In this document: positions 16,832 through 25,937 of the stretch, piece after piece
Numbering within the stretch: position 1 is the stretch's first letter
How the letters are laid out: every line of letters begins with the position of its first letter
Assembly (NCBI GenBank): GCA_021809435.1
Contig: JAKBAD010000011.1
Location: 1 to 59,065, forward strand
Length of the DNA stretch: 59,065 nt
DNA from: Pseudomonadota bacterium
GTDB taxonomy: Bacteria; Pseudomonadota; Alphaproteobacteria; Acetobacterales; Acetobacteraceae
Direction of reading: 5' to 3'
Program-made: the position numbers and the translations under genes
The notes under the pieces: generated by a model
What the model saw: only the letters and a program-made list of their open reading frames with translations
The model's database searches: none
Told to the model about the DNA's origin: nothing

Positions 16832-18013
16832 ATGGATACAATGCCCGTTTTCCCAAACCCGCAGGGCGCCACCGGCTCCACCCCCCGCCACCCCGCCGGG
16901 CAAACCCTGCGCCGCCGGGCGCGGCTATTGTCGTTTCTGGCCATGGTGGCGCTGCCCACGGCCCTCAGCGGCCTCTATGAATATGGCTTCGCGGCCGACC
17001 AATACGTCACCGTCACCAAATTCGTGGTGCGCGCGCAAGCGCCCCAAAGCGCCGCGCCCGCCACCATGGGCAGCGCCCTGACCGGCATGAACCCGATGCT
17101 GGCGCTGATCGAGGATTCCCAGGTCGTGGTGCAATATATCCAAAGCGGCCAGGCCCTGGCCGATCTGCCGCCCAGCCTCTCGCTCGACCAGCTCTTCGCC
17201 GCCCCGCGCGGAGATTTCTGGGCCCGCATGGGCGCCCATCTGCCGCCCGAGCGCCAGTTGCTTTACTGGCGCCGCATGATCCGCCCCAGCCTCGATTTGT
17301 CGTCAGGCATCATCACCGTCACCGTGCGCGCCTTCTCGCCGCAAGATTCGGCCCGCCTCGCCGGGCTGGTGCTGCAAGGCGCGCAAAATCTGGTCGACCG
17401 CATGTCGCGCGCCGCGCGCGCCAACGCGCTCTCCTATGCCCTCCAAACCGCCACTGCCGGCCGCGCCCAGCTAATGGCCGATGAAACCGCCCTGGCCGAT
17501 TACCGCAACCGCTACGCCGTGCTGTTTCCCGAGCTCACCGCCCAGCAGCAAAGCGGGGTTGGCGGCTCGGTGCTGCTCACCCTCGCGCAGGATGAAGCCC
17601 AGCTCGCCGCCCTGCGTGCCCAGGGCCAAACCAACCAGTCCCCCCAGGTGCAAATTCTCACCGCCCGCATCGCCGCCGAGCAGCACGAGGCCGACAGCCT
17701 CAGCGCCAAGCTGGCGGCCGCCTCTGGTGGGCCGCAAAGCCTGGCCAGCGTGATGAGCGGCTATGCCGCGCTCACCACCGCCGAAACGCTCGACCAGCAG
17801 CTCTACGCCGCCGACCTGCAAGCCCTGCAAAGCGCCCGCAACCAGGCCGATGAACGCTCCCTCTATCTGGAGAGCTTCGTGCAACCCCTGGTGCCCGCCT
17901 CCTCGGTCTATCCGGTGCGCTGGCTGGTCATGGTCGAAACCGCCGTGGCCGGGTTCATGCTCTGGGTACTGGCCATGCTGGTGGCCAACATGGTGCGCGA
18001 CCAGCTGGACTGA
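16832..18013 (+). CDS. kpsE: Capsule export inner-membrane/periplasmic protein (KpsE/CtrB type)
   Basis: 393 residues from ATG 16832, 12 bases after the ATPase gene; a longer frame from 16700 would run antisense-free but inside kpsT, so it is rejected. A first membrane helix (LLSFLAMVALPTALSGLYEY, about 31-50) and a last one (WLVMVETAVAGFMLWVLAML, about 366-386) enclose a periplasmic domain with a coiled-coil region (ALADYRNRYAVLFPE and QVQILTARIAAEQHEA). Proteins of this polysaccharide co-polymerase family link the ABC exporter to the outer-membrane Wza-like channel. The final 106 bases overlap the convergent glycosyltransferase gene. Confidence 0.9.
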   Translation: MDTMPVFPNPQGATGSTPRHPAGQTLRRRARLLSFLAMVALPTALSGLYEYGFAADQYVTVTKFVVRAQAPQSAAPATMGSALTGMNPMLALIEDSQVVVQYIQSGQALADLPPSLSLDQLFAAPRGDFWARMGAHLPPERQLLYWRRMIRPSLDLSSGIITVTVRAFSPQDSARLAGLVLQGAQNLVDRMSRAARANALSYALQTATAGRAQLMADETALADYRNRYAVLFPELTAQQQSGVGGSVLLTLAQDEAQLAALRAQGQTNQSPQVQILTARIAAEQHEADSLSAKLAAASGGPQSLASVMSGYAALTTAETLDQQLYAADLQALQSARNQADERSLYLESFVQPLVPASSVYPVRWLVMVETAVAGFMLWVLAMLVANMVRDQLD

Positions 18014-19212
18014 ACGGCCCGCCTGGGGCTGAGCTGGCCAATGAACGCCAGCGCCTCGGCCACATGGGCGCGCCAGCTGGGCGCCCGCCAGGCGGCCAGC
18101 CGGGCGCATTGGGCGGCGCGTTGGGGGCTGTCGGGCGCGGCATAGGCGGCAATCATCGCCAGCCAGCCCGCGCCATCCACGGGGTCGAGATAATCCGGCA
18201 CGCCCTGCCCAACTTCGCGGTGGGCGGCGATATCGCTGCACAGCACCGGCACGCCCATGGCCAGCGCCTCGGCCACCGGCAGCCCGTAGCCTTCCGCGAA
18301 CGAGGGCATAAGCAGCGCCCGTGCCCCCGCCACGCGCGCGGCCATCTCGCCATCGGGCAGCATCCCGGTCTCGATGACATGGCCGCGCAGCACCCGCGAG
18401 CGTTCCAGCAGGTCGATCACCTGCTCATTATCCCATCCCCGCCGGCCAATCACATAAAGCCGCGGCGCCCGCGCGCCCATCATCTCCACCAGCCGGCGCC
18501 ACACATGCAGCATCAACAAATGGTTCTTGCGCGGCTCGATCGTGCCGAGCATGACAAAATAAGGCCGCGTCTCGGCGGGCAAGGGGCCGGGCGCGCGCGG
18601 GCTTATCCCCAGCGGCAAGGCGGCGAGCGGCATATGCGGCAAAACCGGCCGCAGCGCCGTGGCGGTGGCCTGCGAATTGGCGATCACCCCATCGGCATAG
18701 GCCTCAATGGTTGCCAGCTTGCGGCGCAAATCCCCCACCCAGGCGCTGGGCACATATTCGGGCAGTTCAAGCGGAATCAGGTCATGCACCAGCGGCACGA
18801 ACAGCGCCCCGGTGCGCGCCAGCAGCCGCCCCAGCGGCGCGGTGAATTGCAGCGGATGGGTCGAGACATTCACATAAACCGGCCGCGCGCCACCGGCATG
18901 GCGGGGCAGGGCAGGGGCCAGAAACTGGCTGCGCGCCAGTTCGCCCAGCGCCCGCCGGCCCAGTGCGCGCATATCCCCGCGCTCCCATGCCGGCCCCAAC
19001 GCCTCAATCAGCGCCGCCACACGCGGCTGGCGCAGCCGCCGGAACCGCCCGCGCCAATAATCAAACGCCACAAACCGCAGCCGCCCGGGTGCCAATGCCA
19101 GCATCTGCTCGGCATAAGCAATCTCAACCCGGTCTATCCCGGTCAGCCTGCCTCGAAACAGCTGAAACAACAGCCGCGAAACATCCAGCCAAAGCTCGCC
19201 CTCGCCCCCCAT
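17908..19212 (-). CDS. Glycosyltransferase family 4 protein, convergent with kpsE-like gene
   Basis: 434 residues if started at ATG 19212 (MGGEGELWLDVSRL); a TTG at 19302 and an ATG at 19275 are in frame but have no family-like sequence. Signatures: GIDRVEIAYA at the N-terminus, FVPLVHDLIPLELPEY, then YFVMLGTIEPRKNH and LLMPSFAEGYGLPVAEALAMGVPVLCSD with the E-x7-E pair. It resembles mannosyltransferases of the WbaZ/MtfB kind. About 35 residues at the C-terminus (after FIGQLSPRR) lie antisense to the kpsE-like gene and look unlike the family, so the natural stop was probably lost. Confidence 0.85.
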   Translation of the reverse strand: MGGEGELWLDVSRLLFQLFRGRLTGIDRVEIAYAEQMLALAPGRLRFVAFDYWRGRFRRLRQPRVAALIEALGPAWERGDMRALGRRALGELARSQFLAPALPRHAGGARPVYVNVSTHPLQFTAPLGRLLARTGALFVPLVHDLIPLELPEYVPSAWVGDLRRKLATIEAYADGVIANSQATATALRPVLPHMPLAALPLGISPRAPGPLPAETRPYFVMLGTIEPRKNHLLMLHVWRRLVEMMGARAPRLYVIGRRGWDNEQVIDLLERSRVLRGHVIETGMLPDGEMAARVAGARALLMPSFAEGYGLPVAEALAMGVPVLCSDIAAHREVGQGVPDYLDPVDGAGWLAMIAAYAAPDSPQRAAQCARLAAWRAPSWRAHVAEALAFIGQLSPRRAVQSSWSRTMLATSMASTQSMNPATAVSTMTSQRTG

Positions 19213-19388
19213 ATTGGTGGCTCTCACCGGGCCTGTCGCCGTTTTTTGCCTGTCGGTCACCAGCCGCCTTCCCATTTTGGTCCCGCGCCGAGTTTCGGCC
19301 AAAATGGTTAAGCGCCGCTGAAAACCCCCCGCCGAAATCCGTCATCTCGCCAGGCGGTGGGGGCGGCGTTATCGCCGCCGCGCCGGCG

Positions 19389-20513
19389 TCACTCGGCGGC
19401 CTGCATCGCCGCGCGCGCCTTGGCCTGCGCCGCCATCAGGCAGGGCGAGGCGAATAAATGCCCCTTATACCCGCCCCGCAAGGTCAGCGCCGCCACCATG
19501 CTCCACAACCCCACGAACAGCCCCGTGAACCCGTTGGTGGCATAGGTGAAAAACACAAAGCCGGTCTGCGCGGCCAGCGCATGGGTGGCCAGAATGAACA
19601 CGCCGAAGGGGAAGGTGAAGCCCCACCAGCCCATGTTAAAGGGCAGCCCGCGCGGCACATGGGTCAGCGTCATGGCCATGGCCAGCACCAGCCACCAGGC
19701 GCCATAAGCCCATATAATCAGCCCGCCAATCACCCCCGCGCCCTGCGCCACGCTGGCCGCCGCCGCCAGCCCGGCGCCCGGAAACACCAGCCCCGCCGCA
19801 TGGCCCAGCAGCAGCAGCGCCAGCGACCCCGTGCCCAGCGGCCCCACCGCCAGCCACGAAGACACGCCCATCTCCGGCCCCGGCAGCTTATGCAGCGCCA
19901 GGCGCATGAACAAAATCGCCAAAATCGAAAAGGCCAGCGGCACCGAGAGCGCCCACAACCCATAGCCCTCCGCCACCAGCGCCAGCGCGTCGTGGCTGGG
20001 CAGGTTGGGCGCCAGCAGCCCCGCGCTCGCCGCTGAGACCTCACACGCCACAATCGGCAGCAGCCACACGGCGGTCATGTTTTCCAGCGCATGGCTTTGC
20101 TGCGTGAACATCGCATAAGGCACCCCCAGCCCAATCCCCACCGAGAGCACAGAATTCACATACCACAACGTCTCCGCCAGGGCGTAATCATGAGCAAACA
20201 CCGCCGTGCCGTTGACCAGCGTGGTCAGCCCCATCGGAATGGCGCCCAGAAACATCGGCATCACGGGGTGGCCGAAAATCAGCGCGGCCTCGCGCGGAAA
20301 CAACACCCAGCGGGCGAGATAGAGCAGCGAAAACACGCTGAACAGCCCGATATTAACCTCCCAAACCCCCATCGCCAGCCCGTGCAACGGCGCATAAGGG
20401 GCAAGCAGCAGCGCCAGCACGCCGGTGCCCATGGTCACGGTAAACCAGTTGGGGGTGAAATGCCGGATCACGTCGCTCTTGCGGGCGTGATGAGAGAGCG
20501 GAGTCAGAGACAT
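19389..20513 (-). CDS. TDT/SLAC1-family transporter (TehA/Ssu1-like)
   Basis: 374 residues from ATG 20513 (MSLTPLSHHARK); an in-frame start at 20564 adds a weak extension. NWFTVTMGTGVLALLL is the conserved first-helix block, and about ten hydrophobic segments follow, with FNMGWWGFTFPFGVFILAT near the end as in tellurite-resistance/dicarboxylate and sulfite transporters of this family. It is divergent from a LysR regulator of the CysB/YeiE style at 20616, and such pairs are often linked to sulfite handling. Exported ion not proven; malate, sulfite and chloride are all possible for the family. Confidence 0.88.
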   Translation of the reverse strand: MSLTPLSHHARKSDVIRHFTPNWFTVTMGTGVLALLLAPYAPLHGLAMGVWEVNIGLFSVFSLLYLARWVLFPREAALIFGHPVMPMFLGAIPMGLTTLVNGTAVFAHDYALAETLWYVNSVLSVGIGLGVPYAMFTQQSHALENMTAVWLLPIVACEVSAASAGLLAPNLPSHDALALVAEGYGLWALSVPLAFSILAILFMRLALHKLPGPEMGVSSWLAVGPLGTGSLALLLLGHAAGLVFPGAGLAAAASVAQGAGVIGGLIIWAYGAWWLVLAMAMTLTHVPRGLPFNMGWWGFTFPFGVFILATHALAAQTGFVFFTYATNGFTGLFVGLWSMVAALTLRGGYKGHLFASPCLMAAQAKARAAMQAAE

Positions 20514-20567
20514 AGCAACAACCTGCCTTTCGTTGCCCTCGAGATAAGCCTCCCAAAACAACATTAA

Positions 20568-20590
20568 AAACTGATTATTGTTTTCAGTTT
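20568..20590. promoter_or_regulatory. Inverted repeat between the transporter and LysR genes, candidate operator
   Basis: AAACTGA at 20568-20574 and TCAGTTT at 20584-20590 are perfectly inverted with a 9-base spacer, in the AT-rich divergent intergenic region. Position and symmetry suit a LysR-type binding site controlling both genes. Binding is inferred. Confidence 0.5.
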
Positions 20591-20615
20591 AATAGATTTA
20601 AATTATACTAAGCCC

Positions 20616-21503
20616 ATGACCCTCGAGCAGCTACGCATTTTCATCGCCGTCGCCGAGCGCGAGCACGTAACCCGCGCGGCCCAGGCGCTCAACCTCACCC
20701 AGGCGGCGGTCTCGGCCTCCATCGCGGCGCTCGAAGCCCAAACCGGCACGATGTTGTTCGACCGCGTGGGCCGCAACATCGCCCTCACCCCCGCCGGGCG
20801 GCTGTTTTTGCCCGAAGCGCGCGAAGTCCTGGCCCGCGCCCACGCCGCCCGCGCCCTGCTCGATGACATATCCGGTCTCGCCCGGGGCGAGCTGCGCCTG
20901 CACGCCAGCCAAACCATCGCCTCTTATTTCCTGCCCGCCCTCATCGCCGGTTTCCACGCCCGCCACCCCGGCGTCGCGTTGGAACTCGCCATCGGCAACA
21001 CCGCCCAGGCCGAGCAGGCGGTACGCGCCGGCATCGCCGATCTGGGCTTCGTCGAAGGTTCGGTCGAAGCGCCCGACCTCACCGTGTCGGCGGTCGCGAC
21101 CGAGGAAATGGGCATCTATGTGCCCCCAACCCACCCCTGGGCCGATGGCCACGCCCTCACCATCCCCGAACTCACCCGCGGCGCCTGGGTGTTTCGCGAA
21201 CAGGGCTCGGGTACGCGTGAGGCCTTTCTCGCCGCGCTCAGCACCCAGGGCGTGGCGCCTGGCGCGCTCACCATCGTGCTCACCCTGCCCTCCAACGAGG
21301 CCGTGCGCGAAGCGGTCATCGCTGGTGCCGGCGCCGCCTGCCTGTCGCCGCTGGTGTGCAGCCGCGCCGTGCAGGCCGGCGCCCTGGCACGCGCCAATTT
21401 CGCCCTGCCCGCCCGCCATTTCTACGCCGTGCGTCACCCGCAACGCTACTTCACCCAGGCCGCCCGCGCCTTTCTCGAAGCCCTCCGCCCCGCCTCAGCC
21501 TGA
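20616..21503 (+). CDS. LysR-family transcriptional regulator (CysB/YeiE-like)
   Basis: 295 residues, normal length. The N-terminal winged helix reads TLEQLRIFIAVAEREHVTRAA with helix NLTQAAVSASIAALE, then LFDRVGRNIALTPAG. The effector domain begins near ELRLHASQTIASYFLP, which matches the YeiE/CysR subgroup (A-S-x-T-I-x-x-Y-x-L-P). It very likely controls the divergent TDT transporter and itself. A sulfur-related effector is an inference from subgroup and partner. Confidence 0.92.
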   Translation: MTLEQLRIFIAVAEREHVTRAAQALNLTQAAVSASIAALEAQTGTMLFDRVGRNIALTPAGRLFLPEAREVLARAHAARALLDDISGLARGELRLHASQTIASYFLPALIAGFHARHPGVALELAIGNTAQAEQAVRAGIADLGFVEGSVEAPDLTVSAVATEEMGIYVPPTHPWADGHALTIPELTRGAWVFREQGSGTREAFLAALSTQGVAPGALTIVLTLPSNEAVREAVIAGAGAACLSPLVCSRAVQAGALARANFALPARHFYAVRHPQRYFTQAARAFLEALRPASA

Positions 21504-21591
21504 CGATCATCAAGGCCCGCCTCGTCCCGCATGCGCTAAAACCCCTCTTTCCGGTCATCGCGACCCGCCTATATCAGAGGAGCCCAGGCCC

Positions 21592-22185
21592 ATGCGTAAA
21601 ACCGCTTTTGCCGCGCCCTTGTTTCTGGCGCCCTTGCTCGCCGGCTGCGCGGTCGCCCCGCCCGCCGGGCCCGATGTCATGGTCCTCCCCGGCCCTGGCG
21701 TCAGCTACCAGCAATTCCAGCAAGATGATTACGAGTGCCGGGCGGTTGCCGCCAACAGCATTGGCGGCGGCGCCCAGGCGGCCACCAACAACGCGGTGGG
21801 CACGGCGGTGGCGGGCACGGCGGTGGGGGCGGCGGCGGGCGCGCTCATCGGCGCGGCGGCTGGCAATGCCGGGGCGGGCGCGGCCATTGGCGCGGGCACG
21901 GGGCTGGCGGTGGGCGCCAGCGCCGGCGCCGCCAATGCCCAAGCCTCCGGCGCCGACCTGCAATGGCGCTACGATACCACCTACGCCCAATGCATGGGCG
22001 CCAAGGGCAACCAGGTGCCGCCCATGCCCGCCCAACAACCAGACTACACCTACCCCTATCTGCCCTATCCGCCCTACGCCTATTATCCCGGCTATGGCTA
22101 TCTCTACCCGCCGGTCATCTTCACCTACGGCTTTGGCTGGGGCTGGCATGATCGCGTCTACCCGCCCGGCCGTTGGCACCATTGA
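21592..22185 (+). CDS. Glycine-zipper lipoprotein with Tyr/Pro-rich tail
   Basis: 197 residues from ATG 21592 with AGAGGAG upstream. The signal peptide ends in lipobox LLAGC. Residues 60-115 are a glycine/alanine zipper (repeats of GxxxG such as GTAVGAAAGALIGAAAG) able to span or insert in the outer membrane. The C-terminus is rich in Tyr, Pro and Trp (YPYLPYPPYAYYPGYGY). A YMGG-like family architecture is plausible, and the role is probably in envelope structure. It sits downstream of the LysR gene without obvious functional link. Confidence 0.75.
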   Translation: MRKTAFAAPLFLAPLLAGCAVAPPAGPDVMVLPGPGVSYQQFQQDDYECRAVAANSIGGGAQAATNNAVGTAVAGTAVGAAAGALIGAAAGNAGAGAAIGAGTGLAVGASAGAANAQASGADLQWRYDTTYAQCMGAKGNQVPPMPAQQPDYTYPYLPYPPYAYYPGYGYLYPPVIFTYGFGWGWHDRVYPPGRWHH

Positions 22186-22196
22186 GCGGACCGTCC

Positions 22197-23102
22197 TCAC
22201 CCTCGCCCGGGTGAGGGCAAAAACAGCCCCGCCGCCTTTTGCACCTCACTGGCGATAAACGCGCCCGTCACCTTCACCCGCGCCAATTCCCGGATGTCGG
22301 AGGGCACCAGCAGCCAAAAACTCCTCACCAGCCTGATCTCCCCGCCCAGCACCCGCACCAGCCGGGGGTCATGATCGGCCAGAAAACACGGCAGCACGCA
22401 CAGCCCCGCGCCAGCCCCCGCGGCTTCCTGCTGCGCCAGCACGTTCGAGAGCCGCAGCCTGGGCTCAATCCCCTTGGTCACGCTGGCGGCATAATCCAGC
22501 TCGGGCGCGAACAGCATGTCGTCGATATAAGAAATAAACGCCATCCTGGTCACATCCTCGCGCCTCGCCACCCGCGCGGCCAGCGCGGGCACGCCATAAA
22601 GTCCCAGCTCATAATCGGTCAGCTTGCGCGCATGTATCCGCCCCCCGCTCGGCCGAGAGAGCGAAATCGCCAAATCCGCCTCGCGTTTCGAGAGCGAAAA
22701 CCCCCGTGGCGCCGCCGCCAGCTCAATTTGCAAGCCCGGATGCAGGCCTGAGAGCGCCCCGATGCGCGGCGCCAGAAATCGCGTGCCAAACCCGTCCGGC
22801 ACCCCCACCCGCACCGTGCCCGCAACGCTGGCCCGGCTCTGCCCGGCATCCTCCTCGATCGAGAGCACCAGCGCCTCCACCGCCTCCGCCCGCCGCAGCA
22901 GCGCCTCGCCATGGGGGGTGAGCGCATAGCCCGACACCCGCCGCTCAAACAGTTTCAGCTCCAGCGTCCCCTCCAGCGCGCCCAAATGCCGGCTCAGCGT
23001 TGAGTGCTCCACCCCCAGCCGCCGGGCGGCCAAAGTCAGCTTCCCCGCCCGCGCCACGGCCAGAAAACTCTTCAGCAGATCCCAGTCAAACCGCCTATCC
23101 AT
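22197..23102 (-). CDS. LysR-family regulator, divergent from mmsA
   Basis: 301 residues from ATG 23102 (MDRRFDWDLLKSFLAVARAG); the frame is open further upstream but the family starts here. The helix-turn-helix reads KLTLAARRLGVEHSTLSRHLGALE, followed by LFERRVSGYALTPHGEALL. The effector domain has VRVGVPDGFGTRFLAPRI. It is divergent from the valine degradation operon and is the likely activator or repressor, with 86 bases between starts. Control is inferred from the divergent arrangement. The stop at 22197 is only 11 bases from the lipoprotein gene end (convergent). Confidence 0.9.
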   Translation of the reverse strand: MDRRFDWDLLKSFLAVARAGKLTLAARRLGVEHSTLSRHLGALEGTLELKLFERRVSGYALTPHGEALLRRAEAVEALVLSIEEDAGQSRASVAGTVRVGVPDGFGTRFLAPRIGALSGLHPGLQIELAAAPRGFSLSKREADLAISLSRPSGGRIHARKLTDYELGLYGVPALAARVARREDVTRMAFISYIDDMLFAPELDYAASVTKGIEPRLRLSNVLAQQEAAGAGAGLCVLPCFLADHDPRLVRVLGGEIRLVRSFWLLVPSDIRELARVKVTGAFIASEVQKAAGLFLPSPGRG

Positions 23103-23188
23103 GTCAATTCCCGCACAGCCACTTTGCGGTCTTACCCCTATTCCCGTGCACAAATTCATGCAAACTTGTATCAAAACCGGAGGATATC

Positions 23189-24685
23189 ATGCGCGAAATC
23201 GGTCACTTCATCGGCGGCAAACACGTACCCGGCAGTTCGGGCCGCTTTGCCGATGTGTTCAACCCCTCAACCGGCGAGGTTCAGGCACGCGTGGCGCTGG
23301 CCACCGCCGCCGAGCTGCGCGCGGCGGTCGAAAATGCCCGCGCCGCGCAAATCGGCTGGGCCGCCCAAAACCCGCAAAAGCGCGCCCGCGTGCTCATGAA
23401 ATTCCTCGAGCTCATCGCCAGGGAGCACGACACCCTGGCCGCCCTGCTGGCCTCCGAGCACGGCAAAACCATCCCCGACGCCAAAGGCGACATTCAGCGC
23501 GGCCTTGAGGTCATCGAGTTCTGCCTCGGCATTCCCCACCTGCTCAAGGGCGAGTTCACCGATTCCGCCGGCACCGGCATCGATGTGTTCTCCATGCGCC
23601 AGCCGCTCGGCGTGGTCGCGGGCATCACGCCCTTCAACTTCCCGGCCATGATCCCGCTTTGGAAAGCCGGCCCCGCGCTCGCCTGCGGCAACGCCATGAT
23701 CATGAAACCCTCCGAGCGCGACCCCTCCGTGCCCATGCGCATCGCCGAATTGTTCCTCGAGGCCGGTCTGCCGCCCGGCGTGCTCAACGTGGTCAATGGC
23801 GATAAAATCTCCGTCGATGCCATCCTCGATGACCCCGACATCAAAGCCGTCGGCTTTGTCGGCTCCACCCCCATCGCGCAATATATCTATGAGCGCGCGG
23901 CCCAAACCGGCAAGCGCGCCCAGTGTTTCGGCGGCGCCAAGAACCACGCCATCATCCTCCCCGATGCCAACATGGACCAGACGGTGGACGCCCTGATCGG
24001 CGCCGGTTACGGCTCTGCGGGCGAGCGCTGCATGGCCATCTCGGTCGCCGTGCCGGTGGGCGAGGGCACGGCTGAGCGCCTGATCGAAAAGCTCATCCCC
24101 CGTGTCGAGGCGCTCAAAATCGGCCCCTCCACCGACATGGTGGCCGATTACGGTCCCCTGGTCACGCGTGAGGCCGTCAAGCGTGTCGAGGGCTACATCG
24201 CCACCGGCGCCGCCGAGGGCGCCAAGCTCCTCGTCGATGGCCGCGGCTTCAAACTTCAAGGCTATGAGAACGGTTTCTACATCGGCGGCACGCTGTTCGA
24301 TCATGTCACCAAGGACATGACGATCTATAAGGAAGAAATCTTCGGCCCCGTGCTCTCGGTCGTGCGCGCCAAAACCTACGAGGAAGCCCTGGCCCTCGCC
24401 ACCGATCATGAATATGGCAACGGCACCGCCATCTTCACCCAAAGCGGCGATGCCGCGCGTGATTTCTGCGCCCGCGTGCAGGTTGGCATGGTGGGCGTCA
24501 ACGTGCCCATCCCCGTGCCCATCGCCTATCACACGTTTGGCGGCTGGAAGCGCTCGGGCTTTGGCGATCTCAACCAGCACGGCCCGGATTCGATCCGCTT
24601 CTACACCAAAACCAAAACCGTCACCGCCCGCTGGCCCTCCACCAACAAGGATGGCGCGAGCTTCGTGATCCCCACCATGAATTAA
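23189..24685 (+). CDS. mmsA: CoA-acylating methylmalonate-semialdehyde dehydrogenase
   Basis: 498 residues from ATG 23189 with GGAGG before it. Nucleophile C281 in SAGERCMAIS; the usual ELGGK general-base block is replaced by CFGGAKNHAII (near 246-255), the hallmark of this CoA-acylating subgroup. The C-terminus GWKRSGFGDLNQHGPDSIRFYT is typical. It converts (S)-methylmalonate semialdehyde to propionyl-CoA in valine breakdown, and also malonate semialdehyde to acetyl-CoA. It is first in an operon with the isobutyryl-CoA dehydrogenase, hydrolase and mmsB, giving every step from isobutyryl-CoA apart from the crotonase step, which must be encoded elsewhere. Confidence 0.95.
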   Translation: MREIGHFIGGKHVPGSSGRFADVFNPSTGEVQARVALATAAELRAAVENARAAQIGWAAQNPQKRARVLMKFLELIAREHDTLAALLASEHGKTIPDAKGDIQRGLEVIEFCLGIPHLLKGEFTDSAGTGIDVFSMRQPLGVVAGITPFNFPAMIPLWKAGPALACGNAMIMKPSERDPSVPMRIAELFLEAGLPPGVLNVVNGDKISVDAILDDPDIKAVGFVGSTPIAQYIYERAAQTGKRAQCFGGAKNHAIILPDANMDQTVDALIGAGYGSAGERCMAISVAVPVGEGTAERLIEKLIPRVEALKIGPSTDMVADYGPLVTREAVKRVEGYIATGAAEGAKLLVDGRGFKLQGYENGFYIGGTLFDHVTKDMTIYKEEIFGPVLSVVRAKTYEEALALATDHEYGNGTAIFTQSGDAARDFCARVQVGMVGVNVPIPVPIAYHTFGGWKRSGFGDLNQHGPDSIRFYTKTKTVTARWPSTNKDGASFVIPTMN

Positions 24686-24775
24686 AAGTTTTTTGGGTGC
24701 CGCCTTTTTTACAAAAAAGGCGGCGTCTTTCGTGGCCCCTTTTTGAAAAAAGGGGCCACACCCCCAAAAACTTTT
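24684..24775. repeat. Nested palindromic repeat, cruciform-like (terminator-type)
   Basis: An outer inverted pair (AAAAGTTTTTTGGGTG 24684-24699 with CACCCCCAAAAACTTTT 24759-24775) encloses two perfect hairpins: GCCGCCTTTTTT/AAAAAAGGCGGC (24699-24724, loop AC) and GTGGCCCCTTTTT/AAAAAGGGGCCAC (24732-24759). The RNA would fold as a three-way junction. It overlaps the mmsA stop and fills the gap to the next gene. A related copy is at 40680. Confidence 0.8.
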
Positions 24776-24794
24776 GAAACATTAAGGTTATACC

Positions 24795-25934
24795 ATGGAT
24801 TTCTCCCTCACCGAAGATCAGCAGGCCATCCGCGACATGGCGGAAAATTTCGCCGCCGCCGAAATCAGCCCGCATGCGCTTGAATGGGATGAAACCAAAA
24901 CCTTCCCCGTCGAAACCCTGCGCCACGCCGCCTCGCTGGGCTTTGGCGCCATCTACGCCGCCGAGGATCATGGCGGCACCGGCCTCAAACGCATCGACGC
25001 CGCGCTGATCTTCGAGGCCCTCGCCAAGGCCTGCCCCACCATCGCCGCCTATATCTCCATCCATAACATGTGCGCCTGGATGATCGATCGCTACGGCACC
25101 GATGCCCAGCGTGCCCACTATATCCCCAAATTGGCGAGCATGGCGTATCTCGCCTCCTATTGCCTCACCGAGCCGGGCGCGGGGTCGGATGCCGGCGCCT
25201 TGCGCACCAAGGCTGTCCGCGATGGCGATGAGTATGTCATAACGGGTGAAAAACAATTCATCTCCGGCGCCGGCACCGCCGATCTCTATGTCGTCATGGC
25301 CCGCACCGCCGATACCGGCCCGCGCGGCATCTCCGCCTTCCTCATCGAAAAAGACACGCCGGGTCTCTCCTTCGGCGCCAATGAGAAAAAAATGGGCTGG
25401 AATGCCCAACCCACCCGCGCCGTGCTCATGGATCAAGTCCGCGTTCCCGCCAGCGCCCTGCTGGGGGTTGAGACTAAGGGCTTCAACATCGCCATGGCCG
25501 GGCTCGATGGCGGGCGCCTCAACATCGCCGCCTGCTCAGTGGGCGGCGCCCAGGCCGCGCTCGATAAGGCCATCGCCTACATGGCCAGCCGCAAGGCCTT
25601 TGGCCAAAACCTCAATCATTTCCAGGCCCTGCAATTTCGCGTCGCTGAAATGGCCACCAATCTCGAAGCCGCGCGGCTGTTCCTCTGGCGCGCGGCCTCG
25701 GCGCTGGATGCCAAAACCCCCGACGCCACGCGGCTCTGCGCCATGGCCAAGCTGTTCGTCACCGACCATTGTTTCGAAATCGCTAACCAGGCCCTGCAAC
25801 TTCACGGCGGCTATGGGTATCTGGCCGATTATGGCATTGAAAAACTGGTGCGTGATTTGCGTGTGCACCAAATTCTCGAAGGCACCAACGAAATCATGCG
25901 CGTCATCATCGCGCGCGGCCTGCTGGCGGAGTGA
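24795..25934 (+). CDS. Isobutyryl-CoA dehydrogenase (acyl-CoA dehydrogenase family)
   Basis: 379 residues. FAD-site blocks are YCLTEPGAGSDAGAL (near 117-131) and QFISGAGTADLYVVMAR; the C-terminal HGGYGYLADYGIEKLVRDLRV is followed by HQILEGTNEIMRVI with the catalytic glutamate. It oxidises isobutyryl-CoA to methacrylyl-CoA with electron transfer to ETF. Placement between mmsA and the hydroxyisobutyryl-CoA hydrolase supports the valine pathway assignment over short-chain butyryl activity. The C-terminal Arg/Glu pattern is of the ACAD8 kind. Confidence 0.92.
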   Translation: MDFSLTEDQQAIRDMAENFAAAEISPHALEWDETKTFPVETLRHAASLGFGAIYAAEDHGGTGLKRIDAALIFEALAKACPTIAAYISIHNMCAWMIDRYGTDAQRAHYIPKLASMAYLASYCLTEPGAGSDAGALRTKAVRDGDEYVITGEKQFISGAGTADLYVVMARTADTGPRGISAFLIEKDTPGLSFGANEKKMGWNAQPTRAVLMDQVRVPASALLGVETKGFNIAMAGLDGGRLNIAACSVGGAQAALDKAIAYMASRKAFGQNLNHFQALQFRVAEMATNLEAARLFLWRAASALDAKTPDATRLCAMAKLFVTDHCFEIANQALQLHGGYGYLADYGIEKLVRDLRVHQILEGTNEIMRVIIARGLLAE

Positions 25935-25937
25935 ATC

